From Verrucomicrobiota bacterium (GTDB lineage: Bacteria > Verrucomicrobiota > Kiritimatiellia > UBA8416 > JABMPJ01), in contig JABGQM010000003.1 of NCBI GenBank assembly GCA_018648805.1, positions 141,275-205,274 of the forward strand: DNA of 64,000 nt, given 5' to 3'. The notes under the pieces were generated by a model. That model had not been told where the DNA came from and made no database searches. It saw only the letters and a list, made by a program, of their open reading frames with translations. The translations under genes and the position numbers were made by a program. This document shows positions 54,090 through 63,541 of the stretch, in pieces; position 1 is the first letter of the stretch; the number at the start of each line of letters is the position of its first letter.

Positions 54090-55247
54090 ATGATCCCTGA
54101 GCTGCTGGCCCTTGCAGCGCGTGCGGTCTTGCGGCCCGAGCAGCAGGATCGCCTGCGGCTTGCCGCAGACAGCTTCTCCGAGTGGGACGCCCTGCCGGCC
54201 ATGGCCGAACAGCACGGTATAGCCCCCCTGCTCTACACCCACCTCGCCGCGGCCGGGATTCCGGTCCCGGCAACTACCATGCTCGCCCTCAAAGGCCTGG
54301 CCCTGCGCCACCGGTCAGCCAATGCGATCCGCTTTGCCGAGCTCCAGCGCATCCTGACGGCGCTGCATGCCGCACAGATCCCCGTGCTGCTCCTCAAGGG
54401 CGCCGCCCTCGCGCATGTGGTCTACCCCGATCCCGCCCTGCGGCCCATGCGCGATATCGATCTGCTGATCCATCCCGATGTGGCCGTTGAGGCCCAGAGC
54501 ACACTGGCCTCGCTCGGGTACAAGGTGCCCCCCGCGTACCCCGGCAAGCAGCTCATCGACCACCACCATCTGCCCCCCTGCGTGCGCGTTGTGGATGGAC
54601 TCAGCGTCTGCATAGAGCTACACCACCGCCCGCTCTATGCTGAGCGCCCCTCCCCCGCATCCGCGTTCGATGCGCTCTATGCCGACGCCCGTCCCGTCAC
54701 CGTCGGCACGGTCGGCGCACTGACCCCTCCCCTGGAAGCACTTTTGTGGCAGACCTACCGCCATGGACTCGCCTGCCCCGTGCTGCATGAACCGTTCTGC
54801 CTCAAGGATGTCGCTGATACCTACAGCCTGCTGGATGCCTATCACGACGTCCTCGACTGGCCAGGCCTGCGCACACGCCGCCCGCGTCTTATGGCCGCCC
54901 TGCGCATGCTACACCACCTGGCACCTCTCTCGCCGGCCGTGGCGCCGCACGTGGCCCCGTCATCACGTCCCCCACACGGTGTCGGTGTTTCCTTTGCCGG
55001 GTGCCCCACCCTCTCATGGCCGGCACAACGGGCCGCCGGGAAATCAGTCGCGCGCATCTTGCGTGACTCCCTGCTGCCGTCCGACTGGTGGCTGGGGATC
55101 TACTCCGGCCAGAGCTCCCGCTCTGCGCGCCTCTACCTTCGGGGCATCCGCCATCCCGCCCATATGCTCTACTGGACATGGCGCTTCATATACGAGAGCA
55201 TGGCGCAACACCCCTATCGAACCCGTCACACGACAGCAAAAGGATAG
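54090..55247 (+). CDS. Nucleotidyltransferase family protein (NTP_transf_5-like)
   Basis: The 385-residue protein has an N-terminal helical region, then 'LLLKGAALAHVVYPDPALRPMRDIDLLI', the GxA...RpmxDiDLL pattern of the PF14907-type nucleotidyltransferases with the DxD metal motif. 'SVCIELHHRPLY' further on is also typical. These proteins recur beside PqqD and HprK-related genes. The residue or molecule modified is unknown. GGGAGAAG precedes the ATG, and the PqqD gene follows after 5 bases. Confidence 0.85.
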   Translation: MIPELLALAARAVLRPEQQDRLRLAADSFSEWDALPAMAEQHGIAPLLYTHLAAAGIPVPATTMLALKGLALRHRSANAIRFAELQRILTALHAAQIPVLLLKGAALAHVVYPDPALRPMRDIDLLIHPDVAVEAQSTLASLGYKVPPAYPGKQLIDHHHLPPCVRVVDGLSVCIELHHRPLYAERPSPASAFDALYADARPVTVGTVGALTPPLEALLWQTYRHGLACPVLHEPFCLKDVADTYSLLDAYHDVLDWPGLRTRRPRLMAALRMLHHLAPLSPAVAPHVAPSSRPPHGVGVSFAGCPTLSWPAQRAAGKSVARILRDSLLPSDWWLGIYSGQSSRSARLYLRGIRHPAHMLYWTWRFIYESMAQHPYRTRHTTAKG

Positions 55248-55252
55248 CCGCC

Positions 55253-55540
55253 ATGCCGTCAGCCACGCAGCATGCTTCGCACTGCCCCCGTCAGAAGCAA
55301 GACTACAAGCTTGAAGCGCTCGACGGCGAACTCCTGCTCTATCACGTCGGGGAGACCCGTATCATGCACTTCAACCCAACCGCCGCGCTCGTCTGGCAGC
55401 TCTGCCAGGGCGATCGAACCGTCGAGGGAATCGCGCGTCTGCTTGCGGATGCCTTCCCCGAAAGCAGAGAGAGCGTACACGAAGATGTCACCGCCATGCT
55501 TCATCGTTTTGAAGAAGCCGGTTGCATCGAATGGATCTAA
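55253..55540 (+). CDS. PqqD-family peptide chaperone
   Basis: The 95-residue protein is a canonical PqqD: 'LEALDGELLLYHVGETRIMHFNPTAALVWQLCQGDRTVEGIARLL', then 'VHEDVTAMLHRFEEAGCIEWI'. PqqD domains hold precursor peptides for modifying enzymes. In its cluster (Tat-like protein, nucleotidyltransferase, HprK-related kinase) it matches the arrangement known as HPr-rel-A. AAAAGGA lies 9 bases before the ATG, and the last 10 bases overlap the kinase gene. Confidence 0.92.
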   Translation: MPSATQHASHCPRQKQDYKLEALDGELLLYHVGETRIMHFNPTAALVWQLCQGDRTVEGIARLLADAFPESRESVHEDVTAMLHRFEEAGCIEWI

Positions 55541-58500
55541 CCCCGGCCTCCCCACACATGCAACGCACACGCATACAGTTTGCAGGGCAAACCGTCTGGC
55601 TGGAACATGAAGGCCCGACCGCGGCGGGCATCGTCGCCTTCCTTGGCCGCGCACTGTCTACGGCTACCGAGCCACACGGCGACAGGCACTCCCAGCCCCC
55701 CGCCGCCATGACCATCCGCCTCACCCCACTGGGGGCCGGCCTTGAACTTACAGATGGGAGTGTCTCCCTGCTGCGGAGCGCGCATGGTGGCGATATGGCA
55801 GAAAGGGTTCAGGGCGAGATATGCCGACGCCTCGCCGGCGCCACCGACAGCGGTACCGCCTTTCACGCCGCTGCACTCGCCACCGACAACCGTGCGATCG
55901 CTTTTCCCGGCATGATGCAGCAGGGCAAAAGCACGCTCACCGCCGGGCTTGTCGTCGCAGGCTGGCAGTACATGACCGACGAGTTTATGGTGATTCCTCA
56001 CGCCACATCCACGGCCCTGGCCTTCACACGCCCGATCAATCTGCGTGCACCCACCCTCAAACTCTTTGCGCCGCTGGCCCGGACAGATAGCGCCGATGAG
56101 CTACGGCTCGACCACGCCCTCGGCTGCCTGGTGCACCCCGCACTCCTCGGGGCAGGCGGGACACTCTCTAAAGCCCCGCTGGCCGCGATCGTTTTCTCCA
56201 GCTATGCGCCCGACACCGCCTTCACACTCCAACGCCTGACCGCCGCCCAGGCGGGTCTGGCCCTGATGGCCTGCCTGGTTAACGCGCGCAACTTGCCCGG
56301 GCACGGCTTTGATGAAATCACCCGTCTCGCGCGCACCATCCCGGCATACCGCATGACCTATAGCAGGCTGGATCAGCCCGGGCCACAGCTGCACGCCTTG
56401 CTCGAGCCGACCCCCGACCTCCGCCTGCCCTCCATAGCCCGCAGGGCGAAGGAGGGACCCCGACCTCCGACTTCCGCCCCCCCTACCCACGGACTTGACA
56501 TCCGCCCCCTGCCCCACGATGATGATTCACCTATGACAGCACACACCACTCCTACTTCAGCGACAGAACGTCCGCAGCCTATTGATCGACTCGTATCGCT
56601 ACCCGAGGCCGCCTGTACGGCCTTCGACCGGCACCTGGCCGGCCGCTTTCGCGATACCTTTGTGACCTCCGACCCTCCCGGATCACAGCTCGGATCGGGC
56701 GGCGGCACGGCCCATCTCCTGACCGCCGCCTGGCAGGCCACGTGCCCACAGGAGCGCTTTGCCGACTGGCTGAACGATACACGCAAGCTGATTATCCACG
56801 GCAGCGGCCAGAGTCGTCGCCTGCCCGGCTACGCCGCCGCGGGTAAACCCCTGACGCCCATACCCACCACGCCCGGTCGCTCCGACCAGCAGCCCGACCA
56901 CTACCTGCTCGACCTCCAGATCCGGGCCTACGAATCGCTCTTGCGGCATGCCCCCCCGGCCTATCGCGTCATGCTGACCTGCGGCGATGTCTACATCGAG
57001 CACACCCACTGGCTCCCGGCCTTCCCCGAGGCCGATGTCATTATCTTCGGCCTCGAGGCCTCGGCCGAGGAGGCCAGCCACCACGGCGTCATGCTCTGCC
57101 CGGCCAGCGATCCGAAGTCGCTGCACAGCTTTGTTCAGAAGCCCTCACCCGAAACGCTGCGCGCGCTGGAGCGCTCGTATGTCTACACGCTCGACACCGG
57201 TATCTGGCTCTTCAACGAGCGTGCCGTTATGCTGCTCATGCAGAAGTGCGGTTGGGACCCCACGGCCGACCATTTCGCCGGCGAAGGTCCCTCCCTGTAT
57301 GACCTTTTCTCGACCTTCGGTCCCGCTCTGGGGAGCGCCCCCTCCGAGCCGGATCCGGATATCGGGGCCCTGACCTGCGCCGTGATCCCGCTCGCCGATG
57401 CCCGCTTCTACCACTTCGGCACCAACCGCAGCCTGATGGCCTCGGTGCGCCATTTGCAGGAACCGGCCTTCGAGCAGCGTTCCTTCGGCCACGCCTCGTT
57501 CGATCCGCCCTTCCTGCCGGTGATCCAACACGCCACCGTGAAGGCCAAGATACGCGCCGGGAACCGCCATCTCTGGATCGAGAATTCCACGCTGCCGGCC
57601 GACTGGACCCTCAGTGAGCGCCATGTCCTGACCGGCATTCCCGACAACGACTGGGGATTGACCCTTGCCCCCGGCTGTTGCATTGATGTCGCCCCCCTCG
57701 AGGACGGCCGCCTCTGCCTGCGCGGCTACGGCTTTGATGACAGCTTCCGCGGACCCCTTGGCGACCCGGCCACGCCCTGGTTCGAACGGCCCGCGGCCGA
57801 CTGGTTTACGCGACGCGGCATTGACCTGACCGGCGATGGCATCGATGCCGAGGCCGATATTCAGTCCCTGCCTCTCTTCCCCGTGATCGAAGCTGATGCT
57901 ATTGATGCGGCCTTTGTCGCCTGGCTGTGGGACCCCGACCCCGCCGACCAGCCGGACTGTCGCGCGCGCTGGCTGGCCTGCGAGCGTCTCTCGGCCCGCG
58001 ATCTGCTGGGGCGGACCTCCGTCTCCGCACTTCTTGAAGCGCGTCAGGCGCGCTTGCGTGCCCACTGGGCCGGCCTCGACCCGGAAACCTGGCTGGAGCG
58101 CTGTATGAGCCACGACCTGGCCGCCGCGGCCAAGCTTTTCAAACGTGAGGCCTTGACCCCCGTCACTCTGCCCGACAAGGGGGACGCCCCCCTGGAGCTT
58201 GACCACATGCATGACCGCATGTGGCGCGCCGCCCTGGCACAGCCCGACGACCCGGACCGCGCCGCCGGTTTTGAGCGCGAGGCCTTCGGCATACTGCGCC
58301 ACCTGATTGTGAGCGAGATGGAGCACAAGCCCGTGCTGCCCTTCCGCAACGTGCTCGAAGACCAGATCGTCTGGGGCCGCTCGCCCATCCGCCTCGATCT
58401 CGCCGGCGGTTGGACCGATACCCCGCCGTACTGCATTGAGAACGGCGGCCAGGTGGTCAATCTCGCGGTCGACCTCAACGGCCAACCCCCGATCCACGTT

Positions 58501-59472
58501 TTCGGACGCATCTGTGAGACCCCCCACGTCCTGCTGCGCTCGATTGACCTCGGGATCGACGAGGTCATCACCACCTATGAGGAGCTGGCCGGCTATGCCC
58601 AGCTGGGCAGTGGTTTTGCGATTGCGCGCGCGGCCCTCGCCCTGGCCGGTTTCGAACCGCGCTTCCATGCTGGCGCGACCTATCCGGATCTGCCGGCCCA
58701 GCTCAAGGATCAGCTCGGCGGCGGGATCGAGCTGAGCATGGTGTGCGCCATTCCCAAGGGTTCCGGCCTCGGCACGAGCAGTATCCTCGCGGCCACGCTG
58801 CTGGGCACCATCAGTGAACTGTGCGGGCTGGAGTGGAGTCGCGCGGATGTCTTCCAGCGCACCACGGCCCTCGAGCAGATGCTGACCTCCGGCGGCGGCT
58901 GGCAGGACCAGGTAGGCGGCATCACGCCCGGCCTCAAACTGGTCGAGACCGTGCCCGGTCTGCTGCAGACACCCACCGTGCGCAACCTGCCGGTCCGCTG
59001 GCTCGAAGCCCCCGAACGGCGCAACTGCATGCTGCTTTACTACACCGGACTGACCCGCGTGGCGCATGACATCCTCGGCGAGATCGTACGCGGCCTCTTT
59101 CTTAATTCAACCAGCCGCCTGAGCATCATTCGCGAGATCGGTGCCAATGCCGCCTACGTCGCGGAAGCCGCACAGCGGTCCTCGTGGGAGGATTTGTGTG
59201 AAGCCGTGCGGCGCAGCTGGGCGCTCAACCAGCTCCTCGACAGCGGAACCAATCCGGCACCGGTTCAGGCCGTGATCGACCCGGTCAAAGACTACCTGGG
59301 TGCCTGCAAGCTGCTCGGCGCCGGGGGTGGCGGCTACGTGTTGATGCTGGCCAAGGATGAGTCCGCGGCCCGCCGTATCCGTCGCACGCTGGATGACAAC
59401 CCGCCCAACGAACGTTCCCGCTTCGTGGAACCGGGCATCTCGCGCACCGGTTTCCAGGTCACGCGGAGCTAG
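55531..59472 (+). CDS. HprK-related kinase fused to bifunctional fucokinase/GDP-fucose pyrophosphorylase
   Basis: The 1313-residue protein joins two enzymes. Residues 1-295 form an HprK-related kinase: Walker A GMMQQGKST (127-135), then 'YMTDEFMVI', and late 'NARNLPGHGFDEITRLARTIPAY'. After a Pro-rich linker (about 295-345) comes a bacterial FKP-like enzyme. The guanylyltransferase part carries 'SDPPGSQLGSGGGTAHLL' (GSGGGT from 388). The GHMP sugar-kinase part has 'SPIRLDLAGGWTDTPPY' (about 951) and 'PKGSGLGTSS' (1075-1084), ending with 'GACKLLGAGGGGYVLML'. FKP converts fucose to GDP-fucose. An in-frame ATG at 56533 could start a separate FKP, but no ribosome-binding site precedes it. The start overlaps pqqD by 10 bases. 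Confidence 0.88.
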   Translation: MDLTPASPHMQRTRIQFAGQTVWLEHEGPTAAGIVAFLGRALSTATEPHGDRHSQPPAAMTIRLTPLGAGLELTDGSVSLLRSAHGGDMAERVQGEICRRLAGATDSGTAFHAAALATDNRAIAFPGMMQQGKSTLTAGLVVAGWQYMTDEFMVIPHATSTALAFTRPINLRAPTLKLFAPLARTDSADELRLDHALGCLVHPALLGAGGTLSKAPLAAIVFSSYAPDTAFTLQRLTAAQAGLALMACLVNARNLPGHGFDEITRLARTIPAYRMTYSRLDQPGPQLHALLEPTPDLRLPSIARRAKEGPRPPTSAPPTHGLDIRPLPHDDDSPMTAHTTPTSATERPQPIDRLVSLPEAACTAFDRHLAGRFRDTFVTSDPPGSQLGSGGGTAHLLTAAWQATCPQERFADWLNDTRKLIIHGSGQSRRLPGYAAAGKPLTPIPTTPGRSDQQPDHYLLDLQIRAYESLLRHAPPAYRVMLTCGDVYIEHTHWLPAFPEADVIIFGLEASAEEASHHGVMLCPASDPKSLHSFVQKPSPETLRALERSYVYTLDTGIWLFNERAVMLLMQKCGWDPTADHFAGEGPSLYDLFSTFGPALGSAPSEPDPDIGALTCAVIPLADARFYHFGTNRSLMASVRHLQEPAFEQRSFGHASFDPPFLPVIQHATVKAKIRAGNRHLWIENSTLPADWTLSERHVLTGIPDNDWGLTLAPGCCIDVAPLEDGRLCLRGYGFDDSFRGPLGDPATPWFERPAADWFTRRGIDLTGDGIDAEADIQSLPLFPVIEADAIDAAFVAWLWDPDPADQPDCRARWLACERLSARDLLGRTSVSALLEARQARLRAHWAGLDPETWLERCMSHDLAAAAKLFKREALTPVTLPDKGDAPLELDHMHDRMWRAALAQPDDPDRAAGFEREAFGILRHLIVSEMEHKPVLPFRNVLEDQIVWGRSPIRLDLAGGWTDTPPYCIENGGQVVNLAVDLNGQPPIHVFGRICETPHVLLRSIDLGIDEVITTYEELAGYAQLGSGFAIARAALALAGFEPRFHAGATYPDLPAQLKDQLGGGIELSMVCAIPKGSGLGTSSILAATLLGTISELCGLEWSRADVFQRTTALEQMLTSGGGWQDQVGGITPGLKLVETVPGLLQTPTVRNLPVRWLEAPERRNCMLLYYTGLTRVAHDILGEIVRGLFLNSTSRLSIIREIGANAAYVAEAAQRSSWEDLCEAVRRSWALNQLLDSGTNPAPVQAVIDPVKDYLGACKLLGAGGGGYVLMLAKDESAARRIRRTLDDNPPNERSRFVEPGISRTGFQVTRS

Positions 59473-59476
59473 GCAC

Positions 59477-60571
59477 ATGGCACTGCCAGGTCAACGTATT
59501 GCCGTGGGCATGAGCGGGGGAACCGACAGCTCCGTGGCGGCGGCCATGCTCGTTGAGCAGGGCTATGACGTCCTCGGATTGACCGCCCGCATGTGGAAAG
59601 AGGGCTCACGCTGCTGTTCGCTTGAGGCGGTGCAGAGCGCGCGCAAGGTCTGTTGGCATCTCGGTATCCGCCACGTCGTGGTCAACGCGATGGACACCTT
59701 CACACGCTGCGTGGCCGATCGCTTTGCGGCCGAGTATGTGCGTGGCCGCACCCCCTCCCCCTGTGTGGCGTGTAACCAGACCGTCAAGTTTGGTACCCTT
59801 CTGACGCGCGCTGTCGCCTTCGGGTGTGACGCTCTCGCCACGGGGCACTACGCCCGTCGCGTCGAGGCCGCCGACGGCTGGCACTTGCACTGTGGCCGCG
59901 ACGCATCGCGTGACCAGTCCTACTTTCTGCACCGCCTCTCACAGCGCCAGCTCGCGCATGCCCGTTTTCCGCTGGGCGAGATGATCAAGCAGTCCGATGT
60001 GGTGCCCTACGCGCAGGCGCAGCGCCTGCCGATCGCGACCAAAGAGGAGAGCCGCGATATCTGTTTTGCAGCTCCAGGTCAGCACCACAAAGTGGTCGAG
60101 CGTTTCTTCCCCGGGGCCGCCACACCCGGCGACATTGTCGACATGGAGGGCCACACGGTCGGCCGCCACGCGGGCATTCACCGCTGCACCGTGGGCCAAC
60201 GGCGCGGCCTCGGCCTGTCCGGCGGGCCACCACGCTACGTCGTTAGGATTGAGTCCAGGCAGAATCGCGTCGTGGTCGGTTCGCGCGACGAGGCCATGGC
60301 GCAGACGTGCCTGATCGAGGATCCACGCTGGATCAGTGCACAGCCGCCCCCTGCGGGACGCGACTACCGCGTGGCACTGCGCTACCAGCATGGTCCCGCG
60401 GCCGCCCGTATTGAACCCCGGTCGGATGGCCGCTGGAAAATCGAGTTTGAATCACCGCAGTTTGCAGTGGCCCCCGGACAGGCCGCTGTGATTTACTCGG
60501 GCGATGAAGTCATGGGCGGCGGCTGGATCGCCCACAACCGAGACGAGGACGACCATGCAACTGACCCTTAA
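59477..60571 (+). CDS. mnmA: tRNA-specific 2-thiouridylase MnmA
   Basis: The 364-residue PP-loop enzyme has 'AVGMSGGTDSSVAAAML', 'PSPCVACNQTVKFG' (first catalytic Cys), 'ATGHYAR' and 'ESRDICFA' (second Cys). It installs the 2-thio group on the wobble uridine of tRNA for Lys, Glu and Gln. The start at 59477 is 4 bases after the fusion-gene stop, with GGAG 8 bases ahead. Its last 17 bases overlap thiS, an unusual partnership of two sulfur-transfer genes. Confidence 0.95.
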   Translation: MALPGQRIAVGMSGGTDSSVAAAMLVEQGYDVLGLTARMWKEGSRCCSLEAVQSARKVCWHLGIRHVVVNAMDTFTRCVADRFAAEYVRGRTPSPCVACNQTVKFGTLLTRAVAFGCDALATGHYARRVEAADGWHLHCGRDASRDQSYFLHRLSQRQLAHARFPLGEMIKQSDVVPYAQAQRLPIATKEESRDICFAAPGQHHKVVERFFPGAATPGDIVDMEGHTVGRHAGIHRCTVGQRRGLGLSGGPPRYVVRIESRQNRVVVGSRDEAMAQTCLIEDPRWISAQPPPAGRDYRVALRYQHGPAAARIEPRSDGRWKIEFESPQFAVAPGQAAVIYSGDEVMGGGWIAHNRDEDDHATDP

Positions 60572-60755
60572 CGGTGAAACAACCGCTTACGACGGTGAGC
60601 CCACCCTCGCCGCCCTGGTCGCCGCACGTGGTGCCGATCCCGAACGGGTGGCCACGATGCTGAACGACGCCGTTGTCACGCGCAGCGCGCGTGACGCCAC
60701 GGCCCTCACGGAGGGCGACCGCGTGGAGATGCTTTCCTTCGCCGGTGGGGGGTGA
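60555..60755 (+). CDS. thiS: Thiamine sulfur carrier protein ThiS
   Basis: The 66-residue ubiquitin-like protein ends in the required Gly-Gly tail ('VEMLSFAGGG'). It carries sulfur as a thiocarboxylate for thiazole synthesis by ThiG. GAGG lies 6 bases before the ATG, which is within the 3' end of mnmA. thiG follows after a 319-base gap containing palindromic element E. Confidence 0.95.
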   Translation: MQLTLNGETTAYDGEPTLAALVAARGADPERVATMLNDAVVTRSARDATALTEGDRVEMLSFAGGG

Positions 60756-60848
60756 TAATGTGGGGGTTTGTGAGGCCGTCCGTATGGGGGCAAGTGCCGT
60801 TTACATCTTTGATGCCTGAAATCCATGGAGCATGTGTTAACCCAGGCT

Positions 60849-60988
60849 CAATATCCAATATCCAACAAGGAATATCCAATGACCAAGGGAGGCGAGCGAG
60901 GAAGGCGAATGGATGGCCGCAAGGCTTGTCATTCCCTGTTTTCGCGCACTTGGACGTTGGGAGTTCCTTGTTGGATATTGGATATTGA
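60849..60988. repeat. Dispersed palindromic element (copy E)
   Basis: The left arm starts 'CAATATCCAATATCCAACAA' (60849) and the right arm ends 'TTGTTGGATATTGGATATTG' (60968-60987), a near-exact reverse complement. The middle is about 60 bases without clear pairing. It fills the thiS-thiG gap. Nothing resembling a TPP riboswitch was seen in the rest of that gap (60756-61074). Confidence 0.85.
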
Positions 60989-61074
60989 AGAAGACTGCGG
61001 ATCCGCCAAGGGTGTAGACTCATCGACAAGAGATTGCCACGAGTCAGAATTTATGCGTATAGGGGTTTAGGGGA

Positions 61075-61857
61075 ATGAGCGAAACACTGAAACTGGGAGA
61101 TCTTGAATTTACCTCCCGCCTGCTGGTGGGAACCGGCAAGTTTGCGGATCAAGCCACCATGCTGGCGGCGGTCGAGGCGTCCGGAGCGCAGATCGTCACG
61201 GTAGCCCTGCGGCGTTTCAATGCCGCCGAGGCCATGGATGATCTGCTGGGCCCGCTCATGCAAATCGAGGGCGTCACCCTGATGCCCAACACCTCCGGGG
61301 CACGTACCGCCCGTGAGGCCGTCAACGCCGCCATGCTGGCGCGCGAACTGAGTGGCAGTGCCCTAATCAAGGTTGAGATTCACCCCAACCCGCACCACCT
61401 CATGCCCGATCCTATCGAAACCTATGAAGCCGCCAAGCTCCTGGCAGCCGAGGGCTTCGTCGTGATGCCCTACATGCCGGCCGATCCCGTTCTGGCCAAA
61501 CGACTCGAGGATGTCGGCTGCGCATCGGTCATGCCGCTCGGATCCGCCATCGGTAGCGGCCAGGGGATGAGCACCCGCGATCTCGTCGCGCTGATTGTGC
61601 GCGACAGCACCATCCCGGTGATCGTGGATGCCGGACTGCGCGCGCCCTCCGAAGCCGCGGCCGCCATGGAGATGGGCTGCGACGCCGTACTGGTCAACAG
61701 CGCGATTGCCAATGCCGGGGACCCTGCCGCAATGGGCCGCGCGTTTGCCCAGTCCGTCGCGACCGGATGGGCCGCGCGCGAGGCAGGACTCATGGCCCGC
61801 ACCGACCGCGCCGCCGCCTCCAGTCCGCTGACCTCTTTTCTCTCGGACTCAGCATGA
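61075..61857 (+). CDS. thiG: Thiazole synthase ThiG
   Basis: The 260-residue TIM-barrel enzyme builds the thiazole phosphate ring from DXP, ThiS thiocarboxylate and dehydroglycine. Signatures: '[12 protein letters not shown]', '[16 protein letters not shown]', 'IKVEIHPNP', '[13 protein letters not shown]', '[32 protein letters not shown]'. It is full length. Its stop overlaps thiH by ATGA. AGGGG lies 9 bases ahead of the ATG. Confidence 0.97.
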   Translation: MSETLKLGDLEFTSRLLVGTGKFADQATMLAAVEASGAQIVTVALRRFNAAEAMDDLLGPLMQIEGVTLMPNTSGARTAREAVNAAMLARELSGSALIKVEIHPNPHHLMPDPIETYEAAKLLAAEGFVVMPYMPADPVLAKRLEDVGCASVMPLGSAIGSGQGMSTRDLVALIVRDSTIPVIVDAGLRAPSEAAAAMEMGCDAVLVNSAIANAGDPAAMGRAFAQSVATGWAAREAGLMARTDRAAASSPLTSFLSDSA

Positions 61858-62960
61858 GCAGTCGTCCCGCCTGGCTTGATCCCCGGCCCTATGCCGCCCT
61901 CGCCGGTTCGGCCGGAACACGCGAGGTCACCGCCGCCCTCACCGCCGCGCAGCCCACGATCACTGATTTCGCGGCTCTGCTATCTCCCGCCGCCGCCTCC
62001 CACCTCGAGGCCATGGCGCAGCGCGCACGTGAACTCACGCGCGGTCATTTCGGCAATACCATCCAACTCTATGCCCCGCTCTATCTCTCCAATTACTGTA
62101 CCGGTGGCTGTTCGTACTGCGGCTTCTCTTCTGACCGCCACCAGCCGCGCCATAAGTTGACCGTGGAGCAGCTCGCCACCGAGATGAAGGCCCTGCGCGC
62201 CATGCACATCGAAGAGATCCTGCTCCTGACCGGTGAGCGTACCCCAGAGGCCGATTTCGATTATCTCAACCGCTGTGTCGCGGACGCCGCCGCTGTCTTT
62301 CCCAAGGTGACGGTCGAAGCCTTTGGTATGCGTGTCGAGGAGTACAGCGCCCTGGAGGCCTCCGGTTGTACCGGCATTACGCTCTACCAGGAGACCTACG
62401 ATCCGACCGTGTATGAGCAGTGTCACCGCTGGGGCGAGAAGCGTGATTTTGCGTTCCGTATCGCCGCGCCCGATCGCGCCTTCGAGTCCGGACTCCGTAG
62501 CGTGGGCATTGGCGCCCTGCTCGGGCTGGCCGATCCCGTGAGTGAATGCCTCGCGCTCTACCAACATGTCCGCCACCTGCAGAGAAGACACTGGAAAGGC
62601 GGCATCACCGTTTCATTCCCTCGGCTACGCCCCGAGGCCGGCGGATTCCGCTCGCCCCACCCGGTTGATGAGCCCTTCCTCGCCCGGATCATTTTCGCGT
62701 TCCGGATCTGCTTTGCCGATGTTCCGCTCGTCCTTTCAACGCGCGAGTCGGCCGGCTTCCGCGACGGCATGGCCGGCATCGGTATCAACAAGATGAGCGT
62801 GGCCAGTCGAACCACCGTGGGCGGCTACGAGGCCGGCGAAGCGGCTGACAAGGGGCAGTTTGAGATTGATGACAATCGGGATGTCACGACGTTCTGCAGC
62901 ATGCTGCGGGCGCACCACCTCGAGCCGGTCTTCAAGAACTGGGACGCCGTCTTTCGCTAA
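61854..62960 (+). CDS. thiH: 2-iminoacetate synthase ThiH (radical SAM)
   Basis: The 368-residue radical SAM enzyme cleaves tyrosine to give dehydroglycine for ThiG. The cluster motif CTGGCSYC (CxxxCxxC) follows 'LYLSNY'. 'EILLLTGE', '[10 protein letters not shown]' and '[11 protein letters not shown]' are ThiH-typical. The presence of ThiH rather than the O2-dependent ThiO suits an anaerobe or facultative anaerobe. It is translationally coupled to thiG. Confidence 0.97.
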   Translation: MSSRPAWLDPRPYAALAGSAGTREVTAALTAAQPTITDFAALLSPAAASHLEAMAQRARELTRGHFGNTIQLYAPLYLSNYCTGGCSYCGFSSDRHQPRHKLTVEQLATEMKALRAMHIEEILLLTGERTPEADFDYLNRCVADAAAVFPKVTVEAFGMRVEEYSALEASGCTGITLYQETYDPTVYEQCHRWGEKRDFAFRIAAPDRAFESGLRSVGIGALLGLADPVSECLALYQHVRHLQRRHWKGGITVSFPRLRPEAGGFRSPHPVDEPFLARIIFAFRICFADVPLVLSTRESAGFRDGMAGIGINKMSVASRTTVGGYEAGEAADKGQFEIDDNRDVTTFCSMLRAHHLEPVFKNWDAVFR

Positions 62961-62963
62961 CCG

Positions 62964-63194
62964 TTAGGCAATGGTCCACGTGGCTACCCCACTCTTGTTG
63001 CGCATCTTGCCGTGCTGGTCAAACAGCGGACTGTCTGTCCGGTGAACCGGTCCACGCTGCTGATTGTGGGCAGCCTCGTGATGCGCGGAATCGCCCTGAA
63101 GCGAGTGCCCGAGGTTGAAGATCTCCTGTTTGAGTGTCCAGACCCATGCGGAGAAGATCAGAGTGATAAGTGCGGCGTTGATTAAAGTGATCAT
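62964..63194 (-). CDS. Small single-pass membrane protein, unknown
   Basis: The 76-residue protein begins with one membrane helix ('MITLINAALITLIFSAWVWTL') and then has a His-rich polar tail ('LQGDSAHHEAAHNQQRGPVHRTD'). AAAGGA lies 8 bases before the ATG at 63194. It converges on thiH with a 3-base gap. The tail could be a weak metal-binding region, but no family is recognised. Confidence 0.5.
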   Translation of the reverse strand: MITLINAALITLIFSAWVWTLKQEIFNLGHSLQGDSAHHEAAHNQQRGPVHRTDSPLFDQHGKMRNKSGVATWTIA

Positions 63195-63364
63195 GGCGAC
63201 ATCCTTTCTTTCATCCATCCCCGCCTGCCGTGTCACGGCTTCGCGGTTCTATTTCCATGTCAGAATAAATAGCAGGTTGCGTGCCGAGTGGGACACAGAA
63301 TCTCAACGGGATGCCAAATAGCACACAAAAATGCATCATCGCCCCCCCCTTTTATCATCGCGAA

Positions 63365-63461
63365 TTCTCACAATTGAGAAGAGAGGTGGTGTCACACGGT
63401 GTTTCACCTATGTTGGGGCAATGAGAGACAGTGAGACGATCGAGGCTGCATTCTGATGCAG
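63365..63461. promoter_or_regulatory. Two short palindromes upstream of the sigma-54 promoter
   Basis: TTCTCA-CAAT-TGAGAA (63365-63380) and CTGCAT-TCTG-ATGCAG (63446-63461) lie about 120 and 40 bases upstream of the -24 box, respectively. The first lies where an enhancer-binding protein usually binds; the second is rather close, as for an accessory factor. The two are not copies of each other. The remainder of 63195-63500 shows no supportable gene. Confidence 0.35.
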
Positions 63462-63501
63462 AACCGGTCATAATGGGACTGTTTTCTCTGAGGTCGCCGG
63501 T

Positions 63502-63517
63502 TGGCACTCCGCTTGCT
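63502..63517 (+). promoter_or_regulatory. Sigma-54 (RpoN) promoter
   Basis: TGGCAC, five bases, TTGCT: an almost exact match to the -24/-12 consensus TGGCACrNNNNTTGCW, with the invariant GG and GC doublets correctly spaced. Transcription would start near 63528 and run rightwards. The expected gene is absent; instead transposase sequence on the opposite strand ends about 240 bases downstream. Confidence 0.6.
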
Positions 63518-63541
63518 ATGTCTGCTAGGTTCACACTAACA

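Noticed and set aside
56533..59472. Separate FKP gene starting at the internal ATG
   Set aside because: In frame with the kinase, no stop between them and no ribosome-binding site before the ATG, so a fusion is preferred; kept as an alternative in the gene entry.
60756..61074. TPP riboswitch ahead of thiG
   Set aside because: No THI-box-like core (such as CTGAGA with a matching 3' part) was seen; the gap is mostly palindromic element E.
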